DNA from: an uncultured Lachnospiraceae bacterium
GTDB taxonomy: Bacteria; Bacillota; Clostridia; Lachnospirales; Lachnospiraceae
Reading direction: 5' to 3'
Assembly (NCBI GenBank): GCA_910588285.1
Contig: CAJUQB010000004.1
Location: forward strand, 1 to 64,000
Length of the DNA: 64,000 nucleotides
Of the stretch, positions 1 to 9,129 are shown one piece after another. The first letter of the stretch is position 1. Every line of letters starts with the position of its first letter. Below the pieces are notes generated by a model that had not been told where the DNA came from, did no database searches, and worked only from the letters and a program-made list of their open reading frames with translations. The translations under genes and the position numbers were made by a program.

Positions 1-20
1 TAACGCATCCAGCCCATTGA

Positions 21-114
21 AAAGTCGCCTGACGGCGAGGGGCTGGATGCACGCAGCCGCTATTTTACTGGCCGGATGCCTTGCAGCAGGGTGCAAGGCA
101 CCGTGAATAGTAAC
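21..114 (+). repeat. Dispersed intergenic repeat, family B, copy 1
   Basis: This 94-bp segment recurs as the reverse complement at 36704-36797 with about 4 mismatches. It contains internal palindromes (GACGGCGAGGGGC and TGCCTTGCAGCAGGGTGCAAGGCA) and ends in GTGAATAGTAAC. That ending is shared with the unrelated palindrome at 35741-35781. It lies just upstream of the MATE gene and encodes no recognisable protein. Confidence 0.85.
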
Positions 115-178
115 CGTATAATTGTATATTAGAACCTGATACCGCATTCCGAAATATACCAGAAAGAGAGAATCTGAC

Positions 179-1579
179 ATGGAAGACCAGAAAAAAATAC
201 AGCTGTTCGAGCATACGCCGGTGCCAAAGGCCGTCCTGACCATGGCTATCCCCACAATCCTAAGCTCCCTGGTGATGGTGATCTACAATCTGGCAGACAC
301 CTATTTTGTGGGTATTCTAAACGATCCCATCCAAAATGCTGCCGTCACACTGGCAGCCCCGGTACTGTTAGCCTTTAACGCTGTCAACAACCTGTTCGGC
401 GTGGGAACCTCCAGCATGATGAGCCGTGCCCTGGGGCGCAGAGAGCATGACACCGTACGGCACAGCTCTGCCCTTGGGTTTTACTGCGCCCTTCTGTGCG
501 GCGTCCTGTTTGGCCTGGGGTATACCATATTCCGCCAGCCCCTTCTGGTGCTTCTGGGTGCCCTTCCCGAGACATCGGGCGCCACTGCCGCCTACCTGAT
601 GTGGACCGTGTCCTGCGGGGCGGTCCCTGCCATCCTCAATGTCGTCCTGGCCTATCTGGTGCGCTCCGAGGGAGCCACCCTTCACGCCAGCATCGGCACC
701 ATGAGCGGATGCCTGCTGAACATTGTGCTGGATCCCATCTTTATCCTCCCCCAAGGGCTGAATATGGGGGCTGCGGGAGCCGGGCTTGCCACCTTCCTTG
801 CCAACTGCATTGCCTGCCTGTATTTTTTTATCCTGCTGTTTGTGCGGCGCAGGCAGACCTATGTGTGTGTCAACCCTGCCATGCTCCGCTGGAACCCGGC
901 CATTCTCCTGGGGATCTGCGGCGTGGGCATCCCGGCTGCCATCCAGAACCTTCTGAATGTGACCGGCATGACAGTGCTGAACAATTTTACTGCCTCCTAT
1001 GGCTCCGACGCGGTGGCCGCCATGGGCATCAGCCAGAAAATCAGCATGATCCCCATGTATATTGCCATGGGCCTCTCCCAGGGGTTGATGCCCCTGGTCA
1101 GCTACAACTATGGCAGCGGCAACAGGGCCCGCATGAAAAAGGCGGTCTTTTTCTCCGCCAAGCTATCCATGGCCTTTATGGTGGCCGCAACTGTGGGCTA
1201 TTATCTGGGAGCCGTTCCGCTGGTGCGGCTGTTTATGGACAATGAGACCATCGTGGCCTACGGCAGCCGTTTCCTCCGGGGACTCTGCCTGGCCCAGCCC
1301 TTCCTCTGTATGGATTTCCTGGCAGTGGGCGTATTCCAGGCCTGCGGCATGGGGCGCAAGGCCCTGGTGTTTGCCATTCTGCGCAAAATTGTGCTGGAAA
1401 TCCCTGCCCTGTATCTGTGGAACTGGCTGATTCCCCTCTACGGTCTTGCCTATGCCCAGCCCACGGCGGAGCTGGTTCTGGCAATTGCTGCAGTCCTTGT
1501 GCTGATCCGGCTGTTTGCCCGGCTGGAAGCTGTGCCTCAATCAGCGGAATGTACTATTGAAAATACTATGGAATCCTGA
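179..1579 (+). CDS. MATE family efflux transporter
   Basis: A 466-residue polytopic membrane protein with the two-fold repeat expected of the MATE (multi-antimicrobial extrusion) family, of usual length. The N-terminus is short and soluble, followed by about 12 hydrophobic segments. Family hallmarks are the early MAIPTILSSLVMVIYNLADT segment and GVGTSSMMSRALGRRE after the second helix, with an equivalent SQGLMPLVSYNYGSGN in the second half. MATE proteins export cationic drugs or metabolites using Na+ or H+ gradients; the substrate here cannot be read from sequence. The upstream AGAGAG gives only a modest ribosome binding site. The gene stands alone and the next gene starts 112 bp later. Confidence 0.93.
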   Translation: MEDQKKIQLFEHTPVPKAVLTMAIPTILSSLVMVIYNLADTYFVGILNDPIQNAAVTLAAPVLLAFNAVNNLFGVGTSSMMSRALGRREHDTVRHSSALGFYCALLCGVLFGLGYTIFRQPLLVLLGALPETSGATAAYLMWTVSCGAVPAILNVVLAYLVRSEGATLHASIGTMSGCLLNIVLDPIFILPQGLNMGAAGAGLATFLANCIACLYFFILLFVRRRQTYVCVNPAMLRWNPAILLGICGVGIPAAIQNLLNVTGMTVLNNFTASYGSDAVAAMGISQKISMIPMYIAMGLSQGLMPLVSYNYGSGNRARMKKAVFFSAKLSMAFMVAATVGYYLGAVPLVRLFMDNETIVAYGSRFLRGLCLAQPFLCMDFLAVGVFQACGMGRKALVFAILRKIVLEIPALYLWNWLIPLYGLAYAQPTAELVLAIAAVLVLIRLFARLEAVPQSAECTIENTMES

Positions 1580-1691
1580 ATTCACGCATTGACAAAGCAC
1601 GCTGCAACAGCTAGAATATCATATAGATGGATTTTGTATCCAATTAGCTGTGCCACGACATCTTTACGCAGCACACCAGGAGGAAAGTCAT

Positions 1692-4600
1692 ATGTACCAT
1701 TGTCATATACAATTTTATTTCGTCGGATCCCCTCATATGGCATTTGACCAAATAAAAGGGATGCCGCCTCTGGATCATTTTTCCCATTCCTTTTCAGAGA
1801 GTATACAGCCGGAGGAGACGCTGGCTGCCCAGGCTGATGTGATCCTGATGCACCTCACCGGCCAGGATCCGGAGCGTGATGTGCGAACACTGATTTCCGC
1901 TATGCCGGACAAGGCAGAGCTGATCCTGCTGGCAGACAAGGCACAGATCGCACCTTTGTCCGGCTGCCTGGAGGCAGTTGCCGATATCTGGACCCTTCCT
2001 CTATCGAAGGATGAGCTTCGCTTCCGTCTGAACCGCTGGCAGCAGGCCTGCCGCCGGGAAAAGGAGGCCTGGCAGACCAGCCAGTATCTGGAGGCCACCA
2101 TCAACAGCGTTCCCAACCTGGTCTGGTATAAGGATAAGAACGGAATCCATGAAAAGGTAAACGACAGCTTTTGTGCGACGGTCAACAAGACGAAGCAGCA
2201 GGTGGAGGGACAGGGCCATGCCTATATCTGGGATGTGGAGCAGGATGATCCGGCCTGTATCGAATCGGAAAACCGTGTCATGGAGAGCAGGCAGACCTAC
2301 ATATCAGAGGAGATGGTCCAGACCGGGGCGGACACCCGGCTGCTGACCACCTACAAATCCCCGCTGTATGATCTGGACGGCAGCGTAATGGGCACGGTGG
2401 GCGTAGCCATCGACATTACCCGGGAACGCTCCTACGAAAAGGAGCTCCTGCAGAAGAACCGTATTCTGGAGACTATTTTTACCACCATGGACTGCGGCAT
2501 TATGTGTCATTCCCTGGATGGTTCCCAGGTACTCAGTATCAATCAGGCTGCCCTCAACATATTGGGATACGATTCCCTGGAAAACATGATGGCAGACGGC
2601 TTTGACACAGTAGCTGCCTCTGTGCTGGAGGAGGACCGGGAACGGCTTCAGGATACCATTTTGACTCTTCAGAAGCCCGGTGACAGCGTGGGGGTTACCT
2701 ACCGTGTGCTGCACAGGGACGGATCCATTTTACATATCATCGGCAATGTCAAGCTGATGGAGGAGGACGGCGAACTGTATTACCAGCGTTTTCTGCTGGA
2801 TTACACCGCCCAGCGGCTGCGGGAGCAGCAGGAGCGCACGGAAAGCGAGCGCCGGCAGCTGGAGCTGATCCACGCCTTGAGCATTGACTACAGCTTTGTC
2901 TGCTATTTTGACCTGAACACCGGCTTTGGCATCCCCCTACGGAATGCCGACACCATTGACCACACCTTTGCCTCAGTTTTCCATGAGGAGCTGTCCTTCT
3001 ATGAGAATGTGGCAGAATACATAGAACGGTATGTCTATGCTGAGGACCGGGAGCCTCTCCTTGAGGCTGTTTCCCCGCAGCAGCTGGAGTTGGAGCTTAC
3101 CAATAAAAAGACATTCTACCGGAACTACCGCACCTGCCTGAAGGGCAAGATCCAATATTATCAGATCAAGGCAGTGCGGGCCGGCTCCTGGGACGACCGC
3201 CACAGCATCGTGCTGGGCTTCCGGAACGTGGATGACGAGACCCGCATTGAGATGGAGAAGAAGACGCTTTTGGAGGATGCCCTGCTTGCTGCCAACCGCG
3301 CCAGCAAGGCCAAGAGCGTATTCCTGTCCAATATGTCCCACGATATCCGCACCCCCATGAATGCCATTGTGGGCTTCACATCGCTGGCCATCACCCACAT
3401 TGACCGGAAGGAACAGGTGACAGAGTATCTCAAGAAGATTCTCACCTCCGGGAACCATCTGGTGAGCCTGATCAATGACGTGCTGGATATGAGCCGCATT
3501 GAGAGCGGCAAGATGCATCTGGATGAGACCCTGTGCAGTCTGCCGGATATCCTCCACGGCCTTCGGAATATCATACAGGGGGACATTCACGCCAAGCAGC
3601 TGGAGCTGTATATCGATACGGTGGATATTTTGGATGAGGATATCTACTGTGATAAGCTCAGGCTGAACCAGGTGCTGCTGAACCTCCTTGGCAACAGCAT
3701 CAAATACACCGGGGCAGGCGGAATCGTCAGCATGCGGATCCAGGAGACCACCAACGCTCCGGCCGGCTATGCCAACTATGAGTTCCATATCAAGGATACC
3801 GGAATCGGCATGAGCGAGGAATTTGTCTCCCACATTTTTGAGCCCTTTGAACGGGAGCAGAATTCCACCATCAGCGGCATTCAGGGCACGGGCCTTGGTA
3901 TGGCCATCACCAAGAATATCGTGGATATGATGCATGGCTCCATTGATGTACAGAGCCGTCTGGGAGAGGGCACGGAGTTCACACTGAAGCTCACCTTCCG
4001 CCTCAGTGCAGAGCCTCAGAAGATTCAGACCATTTCCAGGCTGAAGGACTGCAGGGCTCTTGTAGTAGATGATGATTTCAACACCTGCGACAGCGTCAGC
4101 TATATGCTCCAGCAGTTCGGACTGCGGGCAGAATGGACCCTTTCCGGCCGTGAGGCTGTACTGCGTACCCGCCAGGCCATTATGAGAGACGACATCTACA
4201 GCGTCTATATCATTGACTGGCTGATGCCTGACATGAACGGCATTGAGGTGGCCCGCAGGATCCGCAAGGAGACCGGGGAGGAGGTTCCCATCATTGTCCT
4301 GACTGCCTACGACTGGTCTGATATTGAAGATGAAGCCCGGGAGGCAGGCGTAACAGCCTTCTGCGCCAAGCCCCTCTTCCTCTCCGAGCTTAGAAGCTGC
4401 CTGTGCTCTGTGGTAAATACCGACACAGATACCGACACCCAGGTTGAGCCCATACAGCCCCAGCAGATCCACACGGGCCGCATCCTGCTGGCAGAGGACA
4501 ATGAGCTGAATCAGGAAATCGCAGCAGCCATTCTGGAGGAAGCCGGCTTTTCCACCGAGATTGCTGGAAACGGCCAGATTGCCCTGGAAATGCTGGAGCG

Positions 4601-4853
4601 TTCCCAGCCCGGCTACTACCAGCTGATTCTCATGGATGTACAGATGCCGGTGATGGACGGCTACAGCGCCACCAGAAAGATCCGTGCACTGCCCAACCAG
4701 GAGCTGGCCTCCATCCCGATCGTCGCTATGACGGCCAATGCCTTTGAGGAGGATAAGCGGGATGCCCTGGGCTGCGGAATGAACGGCCATATCGCCAAGC
4801 CGATTGATATTGAGAAATTATTCGAAGCCCTGAATGAAATCTTACATTCCTGA
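1692..4853 (+). CDS. PAS-domain hybrid sensor histidine kinase / response regulator
   Basis: A 1053-residue cytoplasmic hybrid kinase. An in-frame ATG exists at 1650, but AGGAGGA at 1678-1684 places the start at 1692. In order: an N-terminal region of about 100 residues resembling a degenerate receiver, two or three PAS-like sensor regions (roughly 110-480), a HisKA domain with phospho-acceptor His550 in NMSHDIRTPMNAIVGF, an HATPase_c domain (N box LLNLLGNSIKYT, G1 DTGIGM, G2 GTGLGMAI), and two receiver domains with likely phospho-Asp842 (IIDWLMPDMNG) and Asp982 (LMDVQMPVMDG). No transmembrane segment is visible, so the ligand is probably sensed in the cytoplasm. No DNA-binding output is encoded beside it, so its targets are unknown. 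The two receivers suggest a relay or sink role. Confidence 0.92.
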   Translation: MYHCHIQFYFVGSPHMAFDQIKGMPPLDHFSHSFSESIQPEETLAAQADVILMHLTGQDPERDVRTLISAMPDKAELILLADKAQIAPLSGCLEAVADIWTLPLSKDELRFRLNRWQQACRREKEAWQTSQYLEATINSVPNLVWYKDKNGIHEKVNDSFCATVNKTKQQVEGQGHAYIWDVEQDDPACIESENRVMESRQTYISEEMVQTGADTRLLTTYKSPLYDLDGSVMGTVGVAIDITRERSYEKELLQKNRILETIFTTMDCGIMCHSLDGSQVLSINQAALNILGYDSLENMMADGFDTVAASVLEEDRERLQDTILTLQKPGDSVGVTYRVLHRDGSILHIIGNVKLMEEDGELYYQRFLLDYTAQRLREQQERTESERRQLELIHALSIDYSFVCYFDLNTGFGIPLRNADTIDHTFASVFHEELSFYENVAEYIERYVYAEDREPLLEAVSPQQLELELTNKKTFYRNYRTCLKGKIQYYQIKAVRAGSWDDRHSIVLGFRNVDDETRIEMEKKTLLEDALLAANRASKAKSVFLSNMSHDIRTPMNAIVGFTSLAITHIDRKEQVTEYLKKILTSGNHLVSLINDVLDMSRIESGKMHLDETLCSLPDILHGLRNIIQGDIHAKQLELYIDTVDILDEDIYCDKLRLNQVLLNLLGNSIKYTGAGGIVSMRIQETTNAPAGYANYEFHIKDTGIGMSEEFVSHIFEPFEREQNSTISGIQGTGLGMAITKNIVDMMHGSIDVQSRLGEGTEFTLKLTFRLSAEPQKIQTISRLKDCRALVVDDDFNTCDSVSYMLQQFGLRAEWTLSGREAVLRTRQAIMRDDIYSVYIIDWLMPDMNGIEVARRIRKETGEEVPIIVLTAYDWSDIEDEAREAGVTAFCAKPLFLSELRSCLCSVVNTDTDTDTQVEPIQPQQIHTGRILLAEDNELNQEIAAAILEEAGFSTEIAGNGQIALEMLERSQPGYYQLILMDVQMPVMDGYSATRKIRALPNQELASIPIVAMTANAFEEDKRDALGCGMNGHIAKPIDIEKLFEALNEILHS

Positions 4854-4869
4854 CAACAATGCATATTAG

Positions 4870-4899
4870 AAGGGGAAGCAGACATCACTGCTTCCCCTT
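4870..4899. terminator. Convergent terminator hairpin
   Basis: Arms AAGGGGAAGCAG (4870-4881) and CTGCTTCCCCTT (4888-4899) form a 12-bp stem with a 6-base loop just after the hybrid kinase. The stop codon of the opposing radical SAM gene lies in the loop and arm, so the hairpin probably serves both strands. Confidence 0.75.
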
Positions 4900-6297
4900 T
4901 AGATATTCCATATCCTTTTTTAAATCACTCCGGACAGATGCCTGCCAGAAAAATTCCCCTAGAAACAGCAGCCGCTCAATTCCCCGCTTTCTTACCAGGG
5001 CCTGCATCAGCCGGCGGAAGGAATAGATCCTCCTGCTGGCAATGATAATCTCCTGCTGCAGCTGGGCAGGCGTCATATTCCTGGGCCTGTGCACAACCTT
5101 CCCCACGCACCGCTCCCAGCCCTGTTCCTCCAAAAGCACTTCTCTGTGGGTATCATAGACCGGTGTTCCAGGAATAAAATACATGGACTGGATCAAAACG
5201 CCTGCAATATCATGTTCTATCACAAACTCAGCCAGCCGCTCTCCCACTCCCGGTTCCTGGTTATCTGCTCCCACAATAAACAGCCCCCGCACCCGCAGGC
5301 CATGTCTTTGGATATTTTTGACGGAGCGCAGGATCTCCTGGTATGTACTCTTCTTATGGTACTGTGCAAAGGCTTCATCCTCCAAAAACTCAATCCCCAT
5401 GGCAAGTTCGATAAAACCGGCTGCCTTCAAAAGCTCCAGCAGCTCATCGTCAAATCCCACCTCATATCTGGCCTGTATGGTAAATTGATAGCGGATGCCG
5501 CTGTCTATGATCGCCTGAAGCACAGACACGGCCCACGCCCGGTTGGCAAAGAAATTGTCGTCCGTAAGCCAGAGCATTTTGGCAAGGCGGATATGGCCCC
5601 GGTCAAAAAAGTCAATGGCCTGGCGGATATCCTCCACCACGGCCTGGGGAGAGCGCACCCGCACTCCCTGGCCAAAGGCTGCCACCAGGGCACAGTAATC
5701 GCATTTGTGGGGACAGCCCCTGGAGGCATGCACCTGGGCCCAGATGGTATTGTGGCCTGTCATCTTCCGAAACCGGTACATCAGGCTGCGGTCAGGAATC
5801 GTATCAATGCTGGTGGGCACAATGGGCTCCCCGGTCTGCACCAGGCGGCCCTCCCTCCAGTACACCACCCCCGGCACGGTGATCTCCTGCTTCCGCTCAA
5901 TCTGCCGAACCAATGGCAGGATGGATTCGTCTCCCTCCCCCAGCAGCACATAATCCCCATGCTCCGCAGCCTCCCCGCTGGCCAGCGTTGCATGGAGCCC
6001 TCCGAACACAATCACCGCTCTGCTGTTCTTCCGAATATAGTCTGCCAGCTCATAGCCCCGTTTGGCGGCAAAGGTAAAGATACTGATCACTATGAGATCA
6101 GCATCCAGAACATCCTTCCAGACAATCCTTGCAATGGATTCACTGTAGCAGAACACGTCGTCATACTCCCTCTTCAGGATTGTGGCAAGGGTCAGTATTC
6201 CATTGGAGGGCGTCCGGATATACCGCTCATAGACAAACAGATTCAGCGGGCTTCTCCGGTACGGCCGATTCCCCGGCTCCAAAAAGCGGATCTTCAT
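4885..6297 (-). CDS. B12-binding-domain radical SAM enzyme
   Basis: A 470-residue protein, with an N-terminal region of about 160 residues resembling cobalamin-binding modules (VFGGLHATL, YVLLGEGDES), followed by a radical SAM core. The core carries CPHKCDYC, whose Cys195, Cys199 and Cys202 would bind the [4Fe-4S] cluster that cleaves S-adenosylmethionine. No canonical DxHxxG cobalamin motif is obvious, as in many BchE-like members. Members of this class do methylations, ring closures and other radical chemistry; the substrate is unknown. The frame is open to 6510, but the start at 6297 is chosen because it follows the stop of the GntR gene by one base, so the two are translationally coupled. 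The coupling suggests the regulator controls this enzyme. Confidence 0.88.
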   Translation of the reverse strand: MKIRFLEPGNRPYRRSPLNLFVYERYIRTPSNGILTLATILKREYDDVFCYSESIARIVWKDVLDADLIVISIFTFAAKRGYELADYIRKNSRAVIVFGGLHATLASGEAAEHGDYVLLGEGDESILPLVRQIERKQEITVPGVVYWREGRLVQTGEPIVPTSIDTIPDRSLMYRFRKMTGHNTIWAQVHASRGCPHKCDYCALVAAFGQGVRVRSPQAVVEDIRQAIDFFDRGHIRLAKMLWLTDDNFFANRAWAVSVLQAIIDSGIRYQFTIQARYEVGFDDELLELLKAAGFIELAMGIEFLEDEAFAQYHKKSTYQEILRSVKNIQRHGLRVRGLFIVGADNQEPGVGERLAEFVIEHDIAGVLIQSMYFIPGTPVYDTHREVLLEEQGWERCVGKVVHRPRNMTPAQLQQEIIIASRRIYSFRRLMQALVRKRGIERLLFLGEFFWQASVRSDLKKDMEYLKGKQ

Positions 6298-6298
6298 A

Positions 6299-6979
6299 CT
6301 ACTCCTCTCCCATCTTCCCTTTGACATACTCCAGGTTCCGAAGGATGTGGATCCTGCTCCATTCCCGATGCTCATCCAATCCGTCGCATACCTTGGCAAA
6401 GTCATTCTCCAGCACTGCCTGGTGAATCTTCTCAAAATACATAATCCCGGAATGGTACTTGTGGTCCTCTCCCGGCGTCTGCATGGTAAACAACGTGTGC
6501 AGAATATCATCCACGCCGCTTAAGGACGTACTCTTGCTGGCCAGCCGCTGATTCCTGGCATTGCGGTAAAATACGTCCTTGATCCTGCGGATGCAGGTAC
6601 AGCTGTCCTTCAGATTGTCTGTAATGCGGTAATCCTCAATGTGCTTCTGAATCTCCTCCGCCATACTCTGATGATCGCCTTTCTGCATGGCATAGCGCAC
6701 TGCTGCCATCTCATAGGCTGCCTCCAGCTCCTGAACCTCAATCACATCCGTCTCCGTAATATTCACCACGCTGGCTCCCACATTATTCTCAAACTCGATC
6801 AGTCCCTCATTCAACAGCCGGTTCAAGGCCTCCCGCACCGGCGTAGAGCTGACGCCGTACTCCTCCTGCAGCTTGCTGACATTGAGCTTGCTGCCAAAGG
6901 GCACCTCCAAAGCAATAATCCGCTTGCGGATCTTATCATATACCTGGTCCACCAGGGAAACACGCTTTATGACTGGCAT
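6299..6979 (-). CDS. GntR-family (FCD-type) transcriptional regulator
   Basis: A 226-residue regulator. An N-terminal winged helix (VYDKIRKRIIALEVPFGSKL, then VSSTPVREALNRLLNEGLI) is followed by an all-helical effector domain typical of the FadR/FCD branch of GntR. The start at 6979 is preferred over 7003 because AGGAGGAT sits at the right distance from it. The gene is immediately upstream of, and one base from, the B12/radical-SAM gene. The pair is likely an operon, with the regulator responding to a substrate or product of that enzyme. A 13-bp palindrome at 7048-7060 is a candidate autoregulatory operator. Confidence 0.9.
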   Translation of the reverse strand: MPVIKRVSLVDQVYDKIRKRIIALEVPFGSKLNVSKLQEEYGVSSTPVREALNRLLNEGLIEFENNVGASVVNITETDVIEVQELEAAYEMAAVRYAMQKGDHQSMAEEIQKHIEDYRITDNLKDSCTCIRRIKDVFYRNARNQRLASKSTSLSGVDDILHTLFTMQTPGEDHKYHSGIMYFEKIHQAVLENDFAKVCDGLDEHREWSRIHILRNLEYVKGKMGEE

Positions 6980-7047
6980 AATACAAATCCTCCTATCTGC
7001 CATTGATCTGTCATTTTATATCTTGCAAAAAAACAGATATTTTCTTC

Positions 7048-7060
7048 ATTATGCCATAAT
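7048..7060. promoter_or_regulatory. Candidate GntR operator palindrome
   Basis: ATTATG-C-CATAAT is a perfect 6-bp inverted repeat with a 1-base centre, about 70 bp upstream of the GntR start and on the far side of a TATAAAAT -10-like box on the minus strand. Assignment to this regulator is inferred from position only. Confidence 0.4.
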
Positions 7061-7130
7061 TTTCGGAATCTGTAAATAGGCTGGCGAAAAGTAATGTGGA
7101 CTGCCCATCCTGAATTTGGCTGATCTGTAC

Positions 7131-7159
7131 TTGCATCTGTTTTTTCGAATGGCTATACT
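7131..7159 (+). promoter_or_regulatory. Sigma-A type promoter of the sigma-factor gene
   Basis: TTGCAT (7131-7136), a 17-base spacer and TATACT (7154-7159) form a good housekeeping promoter 80 bp upstream of the sigma-factor start. The gene therefore need not depend on itself for expression. Confidence 0.65.
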
Positions 7160-7239
7160 ATAAGAAGATAAGAAGAAATGAAATATTTCCTGTCACACAG
7201 GCCCGGAAGGATTGTCTAATTAAGTAGGAGGTAAAATCT

Positions 7240-8091
7240 ATGAAGAAAAAAACCAATGAAGAATTACAGGCTTTGGTAAAAGAAGCCACAGCAGGGGACA
7301 AAAAAGCCCTGGAAGCCCTTGTCGCAGATGTGCAGGACCTTGTATTCAATCTGTCCCTGCGGATGCTGGGCACCTTTGCGGACGCGGAGGACGCCGCCCA
7401 GGACATCCTGCTGAAAATGATTACCCATCTGTCCTCCTTCCGGGGCGACAGCGCCTTTACAACCTGGGTATTCCGCATTGCGGTGAACCATCTGAAAAAT
7501 TACAAAAAACATATGTTCGCCCACGTTCCCTTAAGCTTTGAGTATTATGGGGATGACATTGAGAACGGAAACATACAGGATGTGCCGGATCTGACCCAGA
7601 ATGTGGATCAGAACCTTCTGGCAGAGGAGCTGAAGGCTTCCTGTACCAACGTGATGCTGCAGTGCCTGGATACGGAGAGCCGGTGCATTTTCATCCTGGG
7701 AACCATGTTTCACCTTGACAGCCGCATTGCAGGGGAGCTTCTGGAAATGACCCCGGAGGCCTACCGCCAGCGTCTTTCCCGCATACGCAAGAAAATGGCG
7801 GACTTTCTTGGACAGTATTGCGGCGCATATGGAAACGGCAGCTGCAGCTGTAAGGACCGGGTAAATTATGCCATACAAAGCCACCGCATCTCCCCCCAGC
7901 AGCTGGATTATACATCCGCCGCGGAAATCCCCTTAGAGACCATGCTGGATGTGAAGCACGCCATGGAAGAGATTGACGACTTATCCCAGGATTTTTCGTT
8001 CTGCAAGCCCTACCAGTCGCCTGAGCGCACCCGGCATCTGATACAGGAATTTTTAGAATCCACCCAGCTTTCTATTATCAAGAATTCATAA
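7240..8091 (+). CDS. ECF-like sigma-70 factor with Cys-containing C-terminal extension
   Basis: A 283-residue RNA polymerase sigma factor. Region 2 (NLSLRMLGTFADAEDAAQDI, then FTTWVFRIAVNHLKNY) recognises the -10 element and core polymerase. A region 4 helix-turn-helix (EMTPEAYRQRLSRIRKKM) binds the -35. Typical ECF factors have about 160-200 residues; this one continues for about 90 residues after region 4, beginning CGAYGNGSCSCKD, a cluster of four cysteines that could bind metal or sense redox state. The ribosome binding site TAGGAGG is strong. DUF2461 follows after 15 bp, probably in one operon. No anti-sigma gene is adjacent, so the extension may replace one; that is inference. Confidence 0.88.
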   Translation: MKKKTNEELQALVKEATAGDKKALEALVADVQDLVFNLSLRMLGTFADAEDAAQDILLKMITHLSSFRGDSAFTTWVFRIAVNHLKNYKKHMFAHVPLSFEYYGDDIENGNIQDVPDLTQNVDQNLLAEELKASCTNVMLQCLDTESRCIFILGTMFHLDSRIAGELLEMTPEAYRQRLSRIRKKMADFLGQYCGAYGNGSCSCKDRVNYAIQSHRISPQQLDYTSAAEIPLETMLDVKHAMEEIDDLSQDFSFCKPYQSPERTRHLIQEFLESTQLSIIKNS

Positions 8092-8106
8092 AGGAGACGA
8101 CAGCAA

Positions 8107-8790
8107 ATGAATACACAGTTTATGATGGATTATTTATCATCGCTGAGCGAGAATAACAACCGTGAATGGTATCATGCCAACAAGGATGATTGCAAGAAGG
8201 CAACTGCTGAATTTGAAGCATTCTTGGAAGCATTGATGATGGAAATCGGAAAGTTTGACAGCAGTATTTTACATAATAACCCCAAAGACCTGACCTTTAA
8301 GATGATGCGGGATACCCGCTTCAGCCATGACAAATCGCCATACAATCCTGCCTTCCGCGCCCATATTTCCTCCAAGGGCAAGCTGCCGGTGCCTGTGGGA
8401 TATTATCTGATGATAAAGCCCGGCGGCCAGTCCTTTTTAGGCGGAGGCCTGTTTGCAGATATGTTTAAGGACGCAACGGCCATGGTGCGGGATTACATTG
8501 TCAAGAACGGCGGGGAATGGGAACAGATCATCCATGCGCCCGAGTTCGAGAAATATTTCACAGTACAGGGAACAGCATTAAAAAATGTCCCTGCAGGCTA
8601 TGACAAGGAGCATCCCCAGGCAGAATACCTGAAATTCAAGAGCTGGTATCTGGAATATCCCCTGACAGACGAGGAGCTGGTCGATGCAGAAGCCCTCCTG
8701 GCAAAGGCAGCAGAGCTCTTCCGGATCATGAAGCCCTTTAACGATTATCTAAACAAAGCGCTGGCAGATTTCCAGATGCCCTCCAGATAG
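8107..8790 (+). CDS. DUF2461 domain protein
   Basis: A 227-residue soluble protein of the DUF2461 / TIGR02453 family, of usual length, with the diagnostic LSENNNREWYHANKDD near the N-terminus, DLTFKMMRDTRFSHDKSPYN and PGGQSFLGGGLF. The function of this widespread family is not established. It starts 15 bp after the sigma-factor gene, preceded by AAGGAGACGACAGCAA, so the two are most likely co-transcribed. The hairpin at 8839-8872 closes the unit. Confidence 0.9.
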   Translation: MNTQFMMDYLSSLSENNNREWYHANKDDCKKATAEFEAFLEALMMEIGKFDSSILHNNPKDLTFKMMRDTRFSHDKSPYNPAFRAHISSKGKLPVPVGYYLMIKPGGQSFLGGGLFADMFKDATAMVRDYIVKNGGEWEQIIHAPEFEKYFTVQGTALKNVPAGYDKEHPQAEYLKFKSWYLEYPLTDEELVDAEALLAKAAELFRIMKPFNDYLNKALADFQMPSR

Positions 8791-8835
8791 GCTATCCGGC
8801 TTTTGCGGTATTTCTCCATTCATGAATTTCTTCAT

Positions 8836-9036
8836 TCATAACAAAAAGCGCCGGCTGCGGCGCTTTTTGTTATGGAAAGCCATGGCTCTATCAGTTTCTG
8901 CGATCCATATCCAGCCTGCCATCCGGCAATAACTATCCTGCTCAATCATTTCCACGATCTGGTCCAGCTTCGACGAAATCTCTGCCATATAATGCTTTTC
9001 TGGAATACAGGTTCCCGTCACATGAAAACGCTTCAT
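8836..9036 (-). pseudogene. N-terminal remnant of an AAA-ATPase_like protein
   Basis: A 66-codon open frame preceded by AGAGGAGGTGG, whose first 37 or so residues (MKRFHVTGTCIPEKHYMAEI, then SSKLDQIVEMIEQ) match the start of the large AAA-ATPase_like family (PF09820 type) common in Lachnospiraceae. In intact members a P-loop (RxQYGKTT) follows immediately; here the sequence diverges before it and ends in the terminator at 8839-8872. The ATPase and nuclease domains are gone, so this is a deletion remnant. Another broken member of the family is at 38694-39474. Confidence 0.7.
8839..8872. terminator. Strong bidirectional terminator
   Basis: The 15-bp arms TAACAAAAAGCGCCG and CGGCGCTTTTTGTTA flank a GCTG loop. 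U-rich 3' flanks occur on both strands. It ends the sigma/DUF2461 unit and also faces the minus-strand remnant at 8836-9036. Confidence 0.9.
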
Positions 9037-9129
9037 GATGCCACCTCCTCTGCCTATGGTTTCATCTTATCACGGATACTTTGGCATTGCAACAGTCTTC
9101 TTCACAATCGAATCTGATATAATACAGCC

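Noticed and set aside
2973-4790. 605-codon open frame on the minus strand
   Set aside because: It is antisense to the histidine kinase catalytic and receiver domains, which have clear motifs; no ribosome binding site or family resemblance.
5089-6324. 411-codon open frame on the plus strand
   Set aside because: It is the complementary frame of the B12/radical-SAM gene, with low-complexity His/Pro-rich sequence and no start signal.
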